In this document: positions 8,121 to 14,560 of the stretch, one piece after another
Layout of the letters: each line of letters starts with the position of its first letter
How positions within the stretch are numbered: the stretch's first letter is position 1
NCBI GenBank assembly: GCA_910585685.1
Contig: CAJUEO010000007.1
Location: forward strand, 26,027-90,026
Source of the DNA: an uncultured Christensenella sp.
GTDB lineage: Bacteria > Bacillota > Clostridia > Christensenellales > Borkfalkiaceae
Length of the DNA stretch: 64,000 bases
Direction: 5' to 3'
Notes under the pieces: model-generated
Told to the model about the DNA's origin: nothing
Seen by the model: only the letters and a program-made list of their open reading frames with translations
The model's database searches: none
Made by a program: the position numbers and the translations under genes

Positions 8121-8756
8121 ATGCATGATTTTCGCTATGTATCAAAGAAAAAAGCAGCACCCGTGAAAGCAGATTTATTAGACCTTATCCACGAAGTACA
8201 GGATATCGTAAGAGATGAATTTACCTTCCAATATGATTTTGTAGGTAGTTCCAGCAGGAATATGATTACCTATGACGCAAAGTCAAATATAGGGTTTGAC
8301 TTCGATGTTAATTTTCATGTCAATGACGATGATGAAAATTATACTCCTAAACAAATTCGCACCATAATCAGAAATGCCATTAACAAAGTTGCGCCTACCC
8401 ACGGATATGATTATTGCGAAGATTCTACGAGAGTATTAACTATAAAGCAAAAAGATTATAAGCACTCTAAGATTTTACATAGTTGCGATTTTGCCATAGT
8501 GTTTAACGGAAAAAACGGACAGCAATATATTCGATATAATAAAGACACCGGAAATTATACTTGGGAATTTCAAGGTGAAGGATTTGAAGCGTTGCCCGAA
8601 AAAATCGATTGGTTAAAAGACAATGATTTATGGGGTGAATTGCAAGATTATTATATAGAGAAGAAAAATTACAACGATAATCCCGACAAACATTCTCGTT
8701 CTATCTTTGCCGAATCGGTAAATGAAATGTGTCAAAAAAACGGATACTTTGATTAA
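8121..8756 (+). CDS. Solo nucleotidyltransferase-fold protein (OAS/CD-NTase-like)
   Basis: 211 residues. The motifs of a pol-beta-type nucleotidyltransferase are in order: VGSSSRN near 47-53 (helix-turn GS motif), DFDVNF near 70-75 (two metal-binding Asp), and CDFAIVF near 129-135 (third Asp). This resembles OAS-like/CD-NTase cores more than HEPN-partnered MNTs. The product could be a nucleotide second messenger, or the enzyme could modify an RNA or protein; sequence alone does not say. No CBASS-type effector lies next to it. It is the only plus-strand protein gene of the element, with its own strong promoter, an AAGGAG site and a terminator, so it looks like cargo. Confidence 0.62.
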   Translation: MHDFRYVSKKKAAPVKADLLDLIHEVQDIVRDEFTFQYDFVGSSSRNMITYDAKSNIGFDFDVNFHVNDDDENYTPKQIRTIIRNAINKVAPTHGYDYCEDSTRVLTIKQKDYKHSKILHSCDFAIVFNGKNGQQYIRYNKDTGNYTWEFQGEGFEALPEKIDWLKDNDLWGELQDYYIEKKNYNDNPDKHSRSIFAESVNEMCQKNGYFD

Positions 8757-8766
8757 ACAGTAAAAT

Positions 8767-8794
8767 ACAGCGGGCAGAAAAATCTGCCCGCTGT
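8767..8794. terminator. Terminator between the nucleotidyltransferase and the minus-strand operon
   Basis: Perfect 12-bp stem (8767-8778 with 8783-8794, loop AAAA) between converging genes. Confidence 0.88.
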
Positions 8795-8810
8795 AAACTT
8801 TTTATAACAT

Positions 8811-9437
8811 CTATTTATTTGGAGTGCAACCTAACATTTTATAAACTTCGCTTTCGAGTTGGTCGTAGTTAATAATCCAACGGTGTCCGTTTTGAATTTT
8901 GAACACGTTGTCCGATTGAAAAGCCTTTTCCACAATGCTTATGGTTACGGGTATATCTTGATGCAAATACCTGAATCGGCGCACCGTTTCGTCGTGCCAA
9001 CGCAGACGCGGCATATCGAATGCGCAATCCACTCCACGCGGATTCAGCTTATACATTAACTCGTCTACGTCAATTACCCAATGCCCTACCGAAGAAGTAA
9101 AATACCAGATGCCCTGTTCTTTAACAAACAGTCGCAAGTTGAGTTTCCGCACCTTCGTTTCGGGGTCTTCGGCTTGAAACATATGCCATATCTCGCCGCT
9201 CTTTTGTAGATTGCGTTTAGGCGAAGGAGTATAGGGCTTTTCTTGAAAAACTTTCCCGCTCATAACCCCGTACAGCTCATCGATATTTATCACCCAAGAA
9301 TCGCCGTATTTCAGTGGTGTTATTTTGCCTTCTCGCAATAGTTTTGTGAGAAAGAACCGCGAAACAACCGTATCACGATCGGCTTGTTTCATTGTTTTAA
9401 TAACGGTGTCAATCCGTCTTAATCTCGGCAAATACAT
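8811..9437 (-). CDS. Triple-repeat excisionase-like DNA-binding protein
   Basis: 208 residues made of three copies of one domain of about 60 residues, at roughly 4-58, 73-134 and 142-204. Each copy has a basic helical start (PRLRRIDTVIKTM, NLQKSGEIWHMF, PRLRWHDETVRRF), a middle helix and an ending of the type WVINIDEL, WVIDVDEL or WIINYDQL. The same domain occurs once in the gene at 10869-11078. The pattern resembles excisionase/MerR-like winged helices of integrative elements. ATG 9437 has AAAGGGGTGA upstream and lies 6 nt after the integrase stop, so it is in the int operon. The role in excision is inferred. Confidence 0.62.
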   Translation of the reverse strand: MYLPRLRRIDTVIKTMKQADRDTVVSRFFLTKLLREGKITPLKYGDSWVINIDELYGVMSGKVFQEKPYTPSPKRNLQKSGEIWHMFQAEDPETKVRKLNLRLFVKEQGIWYFTSSVGHWVIDVDELMYKLNPRGVDCAFDMPRLRWHDETVRRFRYLHQDIPVTISIVEKAFQSDNVFKIQNGHRWIINYDQLESEVYKMLGCTPNK

Positions 9438-9443
9438 TTTTTA

Positions 9444-10859
9444 TCACCCCTTTGCGGCGCATGGCAGGAAGATATCTTCCAAAGCCTCAGCCGCCGCCTC
9501 GTCGCTCGTTTTGATAAAGTGAGAATAAATATCGCTCGTCGTGCTTACGCGCGAATGACCTGCTCTTCCGGCAACCGTCGTGAGCGGAACACCCGCCGCA
9601 ATCTGCAATGTTATGTTTGTATGTCGCAAACTGTGAAGCGTAACGTCGGGCAGACCCGAATTTTTCAGCATTTTCTTTAACCAAAAATGTACGGTTTCGG
9701 GGTTAATCGGCTTGCCGTATTCCTGCACGAACAGTCGATCCGAATCAACCCACCTGTCGCCCCAATTCGCACGTTGCTCATCGTACCATACTTTATATTC
9801 TTTGAGCATTTCAACCAAAACTTCCGAAATGGTAATTCTTCGTACCGAACCTTCCGTTTTCGGCTCTTTTGTAAAAATTCCGCCGGCAATCTTGCTGTAA
9901 CAACCCGTGCGGTTTACGGTTAGCGTATGCCGTTCAAAGTTGATATCTTTCCATTCGAGGCCCGCAATCTCGCCACGGCGCAGTCCCGTCATAAGAGCAA
10001 CGAGAACGGCCGTTTTCGCACGAATGTCGTCGTAATCCATAAGCACGCGAAAAAGCTCTTTCGCCTGTTCGTCGTCAAGATACTTGATATCTCGCTTCGG
10101 CTTTTTGCCGTAAGAAACGAAATCTGCCGAAGCATAGTTGTCGTCTACAAGCCGCTGTCGCTTCGCCATAGCAAAAATACACCGAGTGGCGCACTTGACC
10201 TTCGCAATCGTTTCCGCGGCATATGGCTGTTCCGTTTTTTGTATATTGAAAAGTTTTTCGGGTTTAACGCCCAACACGGAAGAAAGGCTACGGGCAAACT
10301 CCATTCCTATTTGCTTGCCTTGCAACGCCGTTACAAGCGACGCTACGTTTATTCCGTAATTCTCGGAAAGTTCCTTGCGCGTATGCCCGAAATTATCAAT
10401 CGCTTCACGCAAGCTCGATTTTGCCGTAATGGTATAAATAACACGTTTTTCACGGTCTAACTTGTCGTAAAAATTCTGAATAACGTAGGGAGTAACCTCG
10501 CGTATTTTATATCCGCCGATATACTGTTTTATCCATTCGATTGTTTTGATGCCCCTTTCGTAATACGCTATCGAAAAATCTTTATGTACCCGTTCCAACC
10601 ATTTATCCGCCATTTGCCCCACGGTTATATTGTAGTCGGGAACGTCTGCCACGCTTCCCGTGTAGAGTTGCTTTACGTCGTTTTCAAACTTCTGTGCAAC
10701 AAGCGTACACTCGCGCTCGGCTTGTCTATCCGTCATTTTATATTCCGGATGCCAAACGGTAGTTTTTACAATCGTCTGATTTGTATTCGGCTCTCTGAAC
10801 TTCACTTGAATGTCATACACGACGCCGCTTTTCAACTGTCTCTTTCTGAATGTTGCCAT
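9444..10859 (-). CDS. Tyrosine integrase with inserted helix-turn-helix
   Basis: 471-residue site-specific recombinase expected to integrate and excise this element at tRNA-Arg. The arm-binding domain is at 1-70 and the core-binding domain from about 76. Catalytic residues are visible: Arg294 (GLRRGE), Lys335, His409 and Arg412 (HSLRHT), His435 (AGHSR) and nucleophile Tyr445 (DIYSH). Unusually, residues about 146-206 inside the core-binding region read as an Xre-like helix-turn-helix (RKELSENYGINVASLVTAL, then LSSVLGVKPEKLF). The start is ATG 10859 after TAAGGAGG. The complete catalytic set suggests the enzyme is active. Confidence 0.93.
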   Translation of the reverse strand: MATFRKRQLKSGVVYDIQVKFREPNTNQTIVKTTVWHPEYKMTDRQAERECTLVAQKFENDVKQLYTGSVADVPDYNITVGQMADKWLERVHKDFSIAYYERGIKTIEWIKQYIGGYKIREVTPYVIQNFYDKLDREKRVIYTITAKSSLREAIDNFGHTRKELSENYGINVASLVTALQGKQIGMEFARSLSSVLGVKPEKLFNIQKTEQPYAAETIAKVKCATRCIFAMAKRQRLVDDNYASADFVSYGKKPKRDIKYLDDEQAKELFRVLMDYDDIRAKTAVLVALMTGLRRGEIAGLEWKDINFERHTLTVNRTGCYSKIAGGIFTKEPKTEGSVRRITISEVLVEMLKEYKVWYDEQRANWGDRWVDSDRLFVQEYGKPINPETVHFWLKKMLKNSGLPDVTLHSLRHTNITLQIAAGVPLTTVAGRAGHSRVSTTSDIYSHFIKTSDEAAAEALEDIFLPCAAKG

Positions 10860-10868
10860 ATTCCCTCC

Positions 10869-11078
10869 TTAGTTCATATTGAGTTCATTTAATAAATCGT
10901 CAAAATTGAGAATGTATCTCGAACCCGAACGGAAGTGACGTACTTTGTCCCTGTCTAACAACTTGCGGATAAAGTTATACGTTACCGCCGTTTCGGGATC
11001 TTGCGCTTTGATAAGTGTAAGCGCTTCGTTAATCGTTCTCATTCTTGCCAATTTGTTTGCAGTGTTTGTTGTTTCCAA
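10869..11078 (-). CDS. Excisionase-like small protein
   Basis: About 69 residues, a single copy of the domain repeated three times in the 8811-9437 protein: INEALTLIKAQDPETAVTYNFIRKLLDRDKVRHF, then a RYILNFDDLLNEL ending. It lies 9 nt upstream of the integrase gene, the usual place for xis. The start is uncertain. TTG 11078 is preferred because GGAGA lies 6 nt before it; the next candidate is ATG 11042. The same frame stays open to 11240 but that part has no ribosome site. The candidate ribosome site lies in a perfect hairpin (11086-11106). Confidence 0.6.
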   Translation of the reverse strand: METTNTANKLARMRTINEALTLIKAQDPETAVTYNFIRKLLDRDKVRHFRSGSRYILNFDDLLNELNMN

Positions 11079-11085
11079 TTCTGTT

Positions 11086-11106
11086 CTCCAAAAAGAATTT
11101 TTGGAG
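11086..11106 (-). promoter_or_regulatory. Hairpin enclosing the xis ribosome-binding site
   Basis: Perfect 9-bp inverted repeat CTCCAAAAA/TTTTTGGAG with a 3-nt loop. On the minus strand its 3' arm contains the GGAG of the TTG start at 11078, so pairing would hide the ribosome site. Confidence 0.55.
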
Positions 11107-11190
11107 TTCGGGAGTGCTCCGATTTTCTTTTTATGTAAAGACCCGCTGTCTCGCCGCCGATATGTTTGATTTTCGGTGACGAAAAAGATA

Positions 11191-11466
11191 TCATCTATCT
11201 TTCTTAAATTTCTCAAGCTCGCTATCAAAGAAATCGTCATAACCGTCTTTTAACTTTGCAAAGTCGGTGTCGTGTCGGGCTAATAATTCTTCATATCCCG
11301 CCTGTATAAGTTCTACCTTGGTATAGCCGTATTTTTTCAAAAACTCATTTATTTGTTCGGCTTTTTCTCTCGGTACGCTCGTTCCCCAAACCATGCACTT
11401 GGCTTTACGTTCTTCCTTATGACGTTCTTCGTAACGCTTGTCTTTCACCGCTCTTGTCTTTTCCAT
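11191..11466 (-). CDS. Ribbon-helix-helix-like small protein
   Basis: 91 residues, strongly charged. After a basic N-terminal helix (KDKRYEERHKEERKAK) comes a plausible RHH fold: strand MVWGTSVPRE, helix KAEQINEFLKKYG, turn, helix TKVELIQAGYEELLARH. Such proteins act as dimeric DNA binders, for example accessory relaxosome proteins or autorepressors. ATG 11466 has GGAGG 8 nt upstream. The promoter carries two related palindromes that could be its own operators. A mobilisation accessory role fits the element but is inferred. The last few codons run close to the excisionase gene. Confidence 0.62.
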   Translation of the reverse strand: MEKTRAVKDKRYEERHKEERKAKCMVWGTSVPREKAEQINEFLKKYGYTKVELIQAGYEELLARHDTDFAKLKDGYDDFFDSELEKFKKDR

Positions 11467-11490
11467 GTCAATTCCTCCGAAAATATTTGC

Positions 11491-11572
11491 GTCGTATTCA
11501 TACGACTTTATGTATTTTTATTATATCGCGAGGCAAGAAAAGAGTCAAGCAAATTTGCGATATTAATACGAC
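11491..11572 (-). promoter_or_regulatory. Promoter with two operator-like palindromes for the RHH gene
   Basis: Minus strand: TTGACT (11548-11543) and TATAAT (11525-11520), spacing 17. A perfect palindrome GTCGTATTCATACGAC (11491-11506) lies downstream of the -10, and a related site GCGATATTAATACGAC (11557-11572) lies just upstream of the -35, so they bracket the promoter. Confidence 0.75.
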
Positions 11573-11594
11573 TTCTGCCTAATTTTTTTGCATT

Positions 11595-12647
11595 TTATTT
11601 CCCCCAGTTCCACTTGGTGTTTATTTTCGTATTTTCGGCAACTTGCTCTTGCAAACGCTGTTCTTCGATTTCCTTTTCGATATCTTGCAAACGGTGGGAG
11701 AAGTCGCGTTCCAACAGTTCGCTTTGCTCGCCGAAAGAAGAGAAAAGTTTGCCGAGTGTACGCCCGAAAACGCGTGCACGGATACCCGCTCGTCGTTTCA
11801 AATTTTTATCGTTTACTTTACCTCGCACAGTACGCCTCGGTGTGTAAGCGCGTATCGTTCGTACCGCGTTCAAAACAATGTTCCCCTGTCGCCGCTTGTA
11901 ATCTTCTTTAATCTCATCCAGAACGCCGCCATTGACCTTAGTTTTTTGCTCTAACATCGCCAAATCCTCGTGAAACTTTAAGTCGGCTTTTCGCGCCGGT
12001 TTGCTCGTCTGCAACAGTAAGTTTACGATTTTGTCTATGCGTGGACGAAACGGTTCCATATCTTTGTGTCCGTAAAAGATTTTTGTTCCGACGGGCAAAT
12101 CCCTTGCAAACTCCGTAATTTCACGCCGCGCTTCCTTTTCGCAGAACCGCTCAAAGCCGTGTGTTACAGACAATTCTTTCAGTTGCCGTAGCTCATCTTC
12201 AAGAATGTGGAGAATAGTAGAAAAAGTTCTACCAATTTTATCTTCAGGATTTTCTCGATCATGCGTTACGAGTCCTTCAACATTTTCTAAAATAAAACCA
12301 TAAGGGCGTTTTTCGCGTAATATACGTTCAACTTCAAAAAAAAGTGTTCCGCGAGTATCTAGAAAACCTCTTTGCCGTCCAGCCACACTAAATGCTTGAC
12401 ATGGGAAACCCGCAAGCAAAAAGTCAAAGTCAGGGATCTCTGAACAATCTACTGTAGTAATATCACCACGAATACTTTTTGGTCCAAAATTTGTAGTTAA
12501 TGCCTTTATTGCTGCAGGTTTAATTTCAGATGTCAAAACACATTCAGTCTCATATCCAGCTTCGGTAAATGCCTGTGTGAAACCTAATCGAATCCCGCCT
12601 AATCCCGCAAATAAATCAATATATTTAACCGTCTTTTTGTTTTTCAT
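11595..12647 (-). pseudogene. Chimera: N-terminal half of a C5-cytosine DNA methyltransferase joined to a mobilisation-like C-terminal part
   Basis: A 350-codon frame. Residues 1 to about 150 are a Dcm-type methyltransferase: motif I DLFAGLGG (11-18), motif IV AGFPCQAFS (catalytic Cys83), motif VI ENVEG (121-125). Motif VIII (QxRxR), the target-recognition domain and motifs IX-X are absent. From about residue 155 (near 12190) the sequence changes to a basic, Lys/Arg/Glu-rich helical region ending in a coiled coil (LQDIEKEIEEQRLQEQ), reminiscent of relaxase C-terminal regions. Methylation activity is not expected. An in-frame deletion fusing two genes is the simplest explanation. A GAGGAG lies about 17 nt from the ATG, farther than usual. 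Confidence 0.68.
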
Positions 12648-12687
12648 AATTTAATACAGCCGCTCCTCGTATAACAATTATAATCTT

Positions 12688-13986
12688 TTATAATTCCATG
12701 GCGCTTTCATCGAGCAAGAACTGTTCTATGCCCACAAACAAAACGCCTTTTTCATCGTGCCATGGGATTATGTCATCCTTCACAACGACAATCTTTTTGA
12801 AGGAGTCATCAATGCGGTTAAGGGAGTTAGTTTCTTGCAGGCGTTTTTCGGTCGTTCCAACATATAACGCCGATTGAATATAATAACGCCTGTCCGCTTG
12901 ATTGGCAACGAAATCCACTTCAAGTTGCTTGCGTTTGCTCTTGCCGTCTTCGCCGCGATAATTGTGTTCCACAATGCCGACGTCTACGTCAAACTCACGA
13001 ACAAGAAGCTCGTTGTAGATAATGTTTTCCATGATATGCGTTTCTTCCGTCTGACGGAAATTGAGCCAAGCATTGCGCAAGCCGATATCCGAAAAATAGT
13101 ATTTGAGAGGCGCACCGATATATTTTCTACCCTTTACGTCATAGCGCCTTGCCTTATACACGATAAATGCGTCCACAAAAAAATCAAGATATTTGGCTAC
13201 CGTTTCTTCACTGATTTTCTTGTTTTTTACACTTAAAAAAGTCTTCGATAAGTTTGACGGACTGGTAAGCGAACCGACAGAAGAGGCTATCGTATTCATT
13301 AAATCTTCCAAGACCGATCTGTCGCTGTTGATTTTATTGTGCGCTAAAATATCGTCTAAGTAAATCTTCTGAATAAGCGTGCGCAAATAATTGCTTTTAT
13401 CGGCGTGCGTCGTTTGACTGAGTATAAGCGGCATTCCGCCATACGTGTAATAATCTTTCCACGCATTGTGCTTATCGCCAGTGTAAGCCGAATAAAACTC
13501 AGCAAAGGAGAGCGGGTTGACACGAATTTCATCACCCCTGCCGCGGAACTGTGTTAGAATATCTGTCGAAAGCATTTTGGAATTGCTACCCGTGATATAC
13601 AAATCAACATTCTTTATTTTCATAAGTCCAAGCACAACATCAACAAACCCGATTTTTATTTCCACAGAATGCGCGTCAGGATTTACGGCTTCTTCTACCA
13701 TCTGAATCTCATCTAAAAACACGTAGTACATTTTGTCTTTATCGACAATTCTACTACGGATATATTTGCCAAGCTCAAACGGATCTCTGTACGTGCTGTT
13801 TGCATCGAGGTCAAGCGCCAATTCAATGATATGAGCATCATCAACGCCAATGGAATTCAAATAGTTATGGTATAATTCAAACAGCAAATAAGATTTACCA
13901 CACCTACGAACGCCCGTGATTACCTTAACGAGTCCGTTTTCTTTTTTGCGGATAAGCTTATCGAGATATTTGACTCTCTCTATCAT
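12688..13986 (-). CDS. AAA_14/DUF4143 family ATPase
   Basis: 432 residues of the common but uncharacterised AAA_14 + DUF4143 architecture. Walker A GVRRCGKS is at 25-32, Walker B YVFLDEIQ with Asp92/Glu93, a sensor-like ITGSNSKML follows, then LSFAEF and a C-terminal DUF4143 part with LEVDF (nuclease-fold-like). Start ATG 13986 is preferred over the in-frame ATG 39 nt upstream because AAAGGAG lies 8 nt before it. Its promoter contains three copies of a palindromic site. It is the last minus-strand gene of the element before attR. A defence or regulatory role is sometimes suspected for such genes; nothing here proves one. Confidence 0.85.
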   Translation of the reverse strand: MIERVKYLDKLIRKKENGLVKVITGVRRCGKSYLLFELYHNYLNSIGVDDAHIIELALDLDANSTYRDPFELGKYIRSRIVDKDKMYYVFLDEIQMVEEAVNPDAHSVEIKIGFVDVVLGLMKIKNVDLYITGSNSKMLSTDILTQFRGRGDEIRVNPLSFAEFYSAYTGDKHNAWKDYYTYGGMPLILSQTTHADKSNYLRTLIQKIYLDDILAHNKINSDRSVLEDLMNTIASSVGSLTSPSNLSKTFLSVKNKKISEETVAKYLDFFVDAFIVYKARRYDVKGRKYIGAPLKYYFSDIGLRNAWLNFRQTEETHIMENIIYNELLVREFDVDVGIVEHNYRGEDGKSKRKQLEVDFVANQADRRYYIQSALYVGTTEKRLQETNSLNRIDDSFKKIVVVKDDIIPWHDEKGVLFVGIEQFLLDESAMEL

Positions 13987-14001
13987 ACAAAAAACTCCTT
14001 T

Positions 14002-14164
14002 CGGAAATTTTGCGTATCGACGCAAAATTTCACATTAATAGTATAGCACAAATAATTATTGCCGTCAATAACTTTTTCGGAAAATTTGCGTATTGTTGCA
14101 AATTTTTTGATTGCATGCTACGCCTGCATTAAATTCGGAAATTTTGCGTATTTACGCAATTTTA
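14002..14164 (-). promoter_or_regulatory. Promoter of the AAA_14 gene with three palindromic operator-like sites
   Basis: Minus strand TTGACG (14068-14063) and TATACT (14045-14040), spacing 17. Three related palindromes with core TTGCGTA and inverted TACGCAA- or TTGCAA-like arms begin at 14002, 14078 and 14136. The first covers the start-of-transcription region; the other two lie upstream of the -35. Confidence 0.7.
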
Positions 14165-14179
14165 TTACAAAAGCCAAAA

Positions 14180-14265
14180 TCTACACCCGAAAATCGGAAT
14201 ATACACCCAAAAAATCTACACCCGATATACACCCTGATGCCGTAAAAGTTATTAAAGGGTGTAGA
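14180..14265. repeat. Right-end integrase arm-type sites
   Basis: Consensus T(C/A)TACACCC: direct copies at 14180-14188, 14200-14208, 14215-14223 and 14226-14234, plus an inverted copy at 14257-14265. Two more copies are at the left end of the element. Confidence 0.7.
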
Positions 14266-14358
14266 TTTTATAAAAACTATACACAATATACAGAAATAAA
14301 ATAAAAGAAAAAGCACAATATAATGTGCTTTGCAAGATATTGTGTAAAATTTCGCTAA

Positions 14359-14369
14359 CTCCGACGCTA
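14359..14369 (+). repeat. attR core
   Basis: CTCCGACGCTA, identical to 7737-7747, continuing into the rest of the tRNA. Confidence 0.82.
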
Positions 14370-14403
14370 TGTGTCGCTGGTTCGACTCCAGTCGGGTGTA
14401 CCA
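14359..14403 (+). pseudogene. 3' half of tRNA-Arg(CCG)
   Basis: Anticodon loop and 3' stem GCTAT, variable loop GTGTC, T arm GCTGG/CCAGT with TTCGACT, acceptor strand CGGGTGT, discriminator A and encoded CCA. It completes the half at 7705-7747. No 5' half precedes it inside the element, so integration has broken the gene. Confidence 0.88.
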
Positions 14404-14410
14404 CAAAGAA

Positions 14411-14438
14411 GCATAGACCGCAAAGTCTATGTTTTTTT
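14411..14438 (+). terminator. Terminator of the former tRNA-Arg unit
   Basis: 7-bp stem CATAGAC/GTCTATG (loop CGCAAA) followed by seven T residues. Confidence 0.85.
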
Positions 14439-14491
14439 AATTTAAAATTAATAAATACTTGTTTTTACCATTTAAAACGCTTTCGGCTTTG

Positions 14492-14518
14492 TTGACTATT
14501 TTTTAAAAATAATATAAT
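14492..14518 (+). promoter_or_regulatory. Probable promoter of the repeat lipoprotein gene
   Basis: TTGACT (14492-14497) and TATAAT (14513-14518), spacing 15, slightly short. Confidence 0.6.
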
Positions 14519-14560
14519 ATATTAAGTACAAAGTATTTGAAGTTTCACTGGGAGATGAAA

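Larger units (their letters stand above)
7737..14369. mobile_element. Integrated element (IME-like, probably decayed) in tRNA-Arg(CCG)
   Basis: About 6.6 kb between two copies of the 11-bp core CTCCGACGCTA, which lies in the tRNA anticodon arm. It carries a tyrosine integrase, two excisionase-like genes, a ribbon-helix-helix protein, a methyltransferase/mobilisation-like chimera, an AAA_14 ATPase, a nucleotidyltransferase and a tRNA-Arg(CCG)-like gene. Integrase arm-site-like repeats (TACACCC) occur at both ends. No complete relaxase or conjugation gene is present, so it is either a mobilisable element that lost functions or a satellite. The base composition and intergenic AT-richness differ from the flanks. 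Confidence 0.88.

Noticed and set aside
11079..11240. N-terminal extension of the excisionase-like gene to 11240
   Set aside because: The extra residues have no domain pattern, no ribosome site and span the hairpin; a TTG or ATG start further in is more likely.
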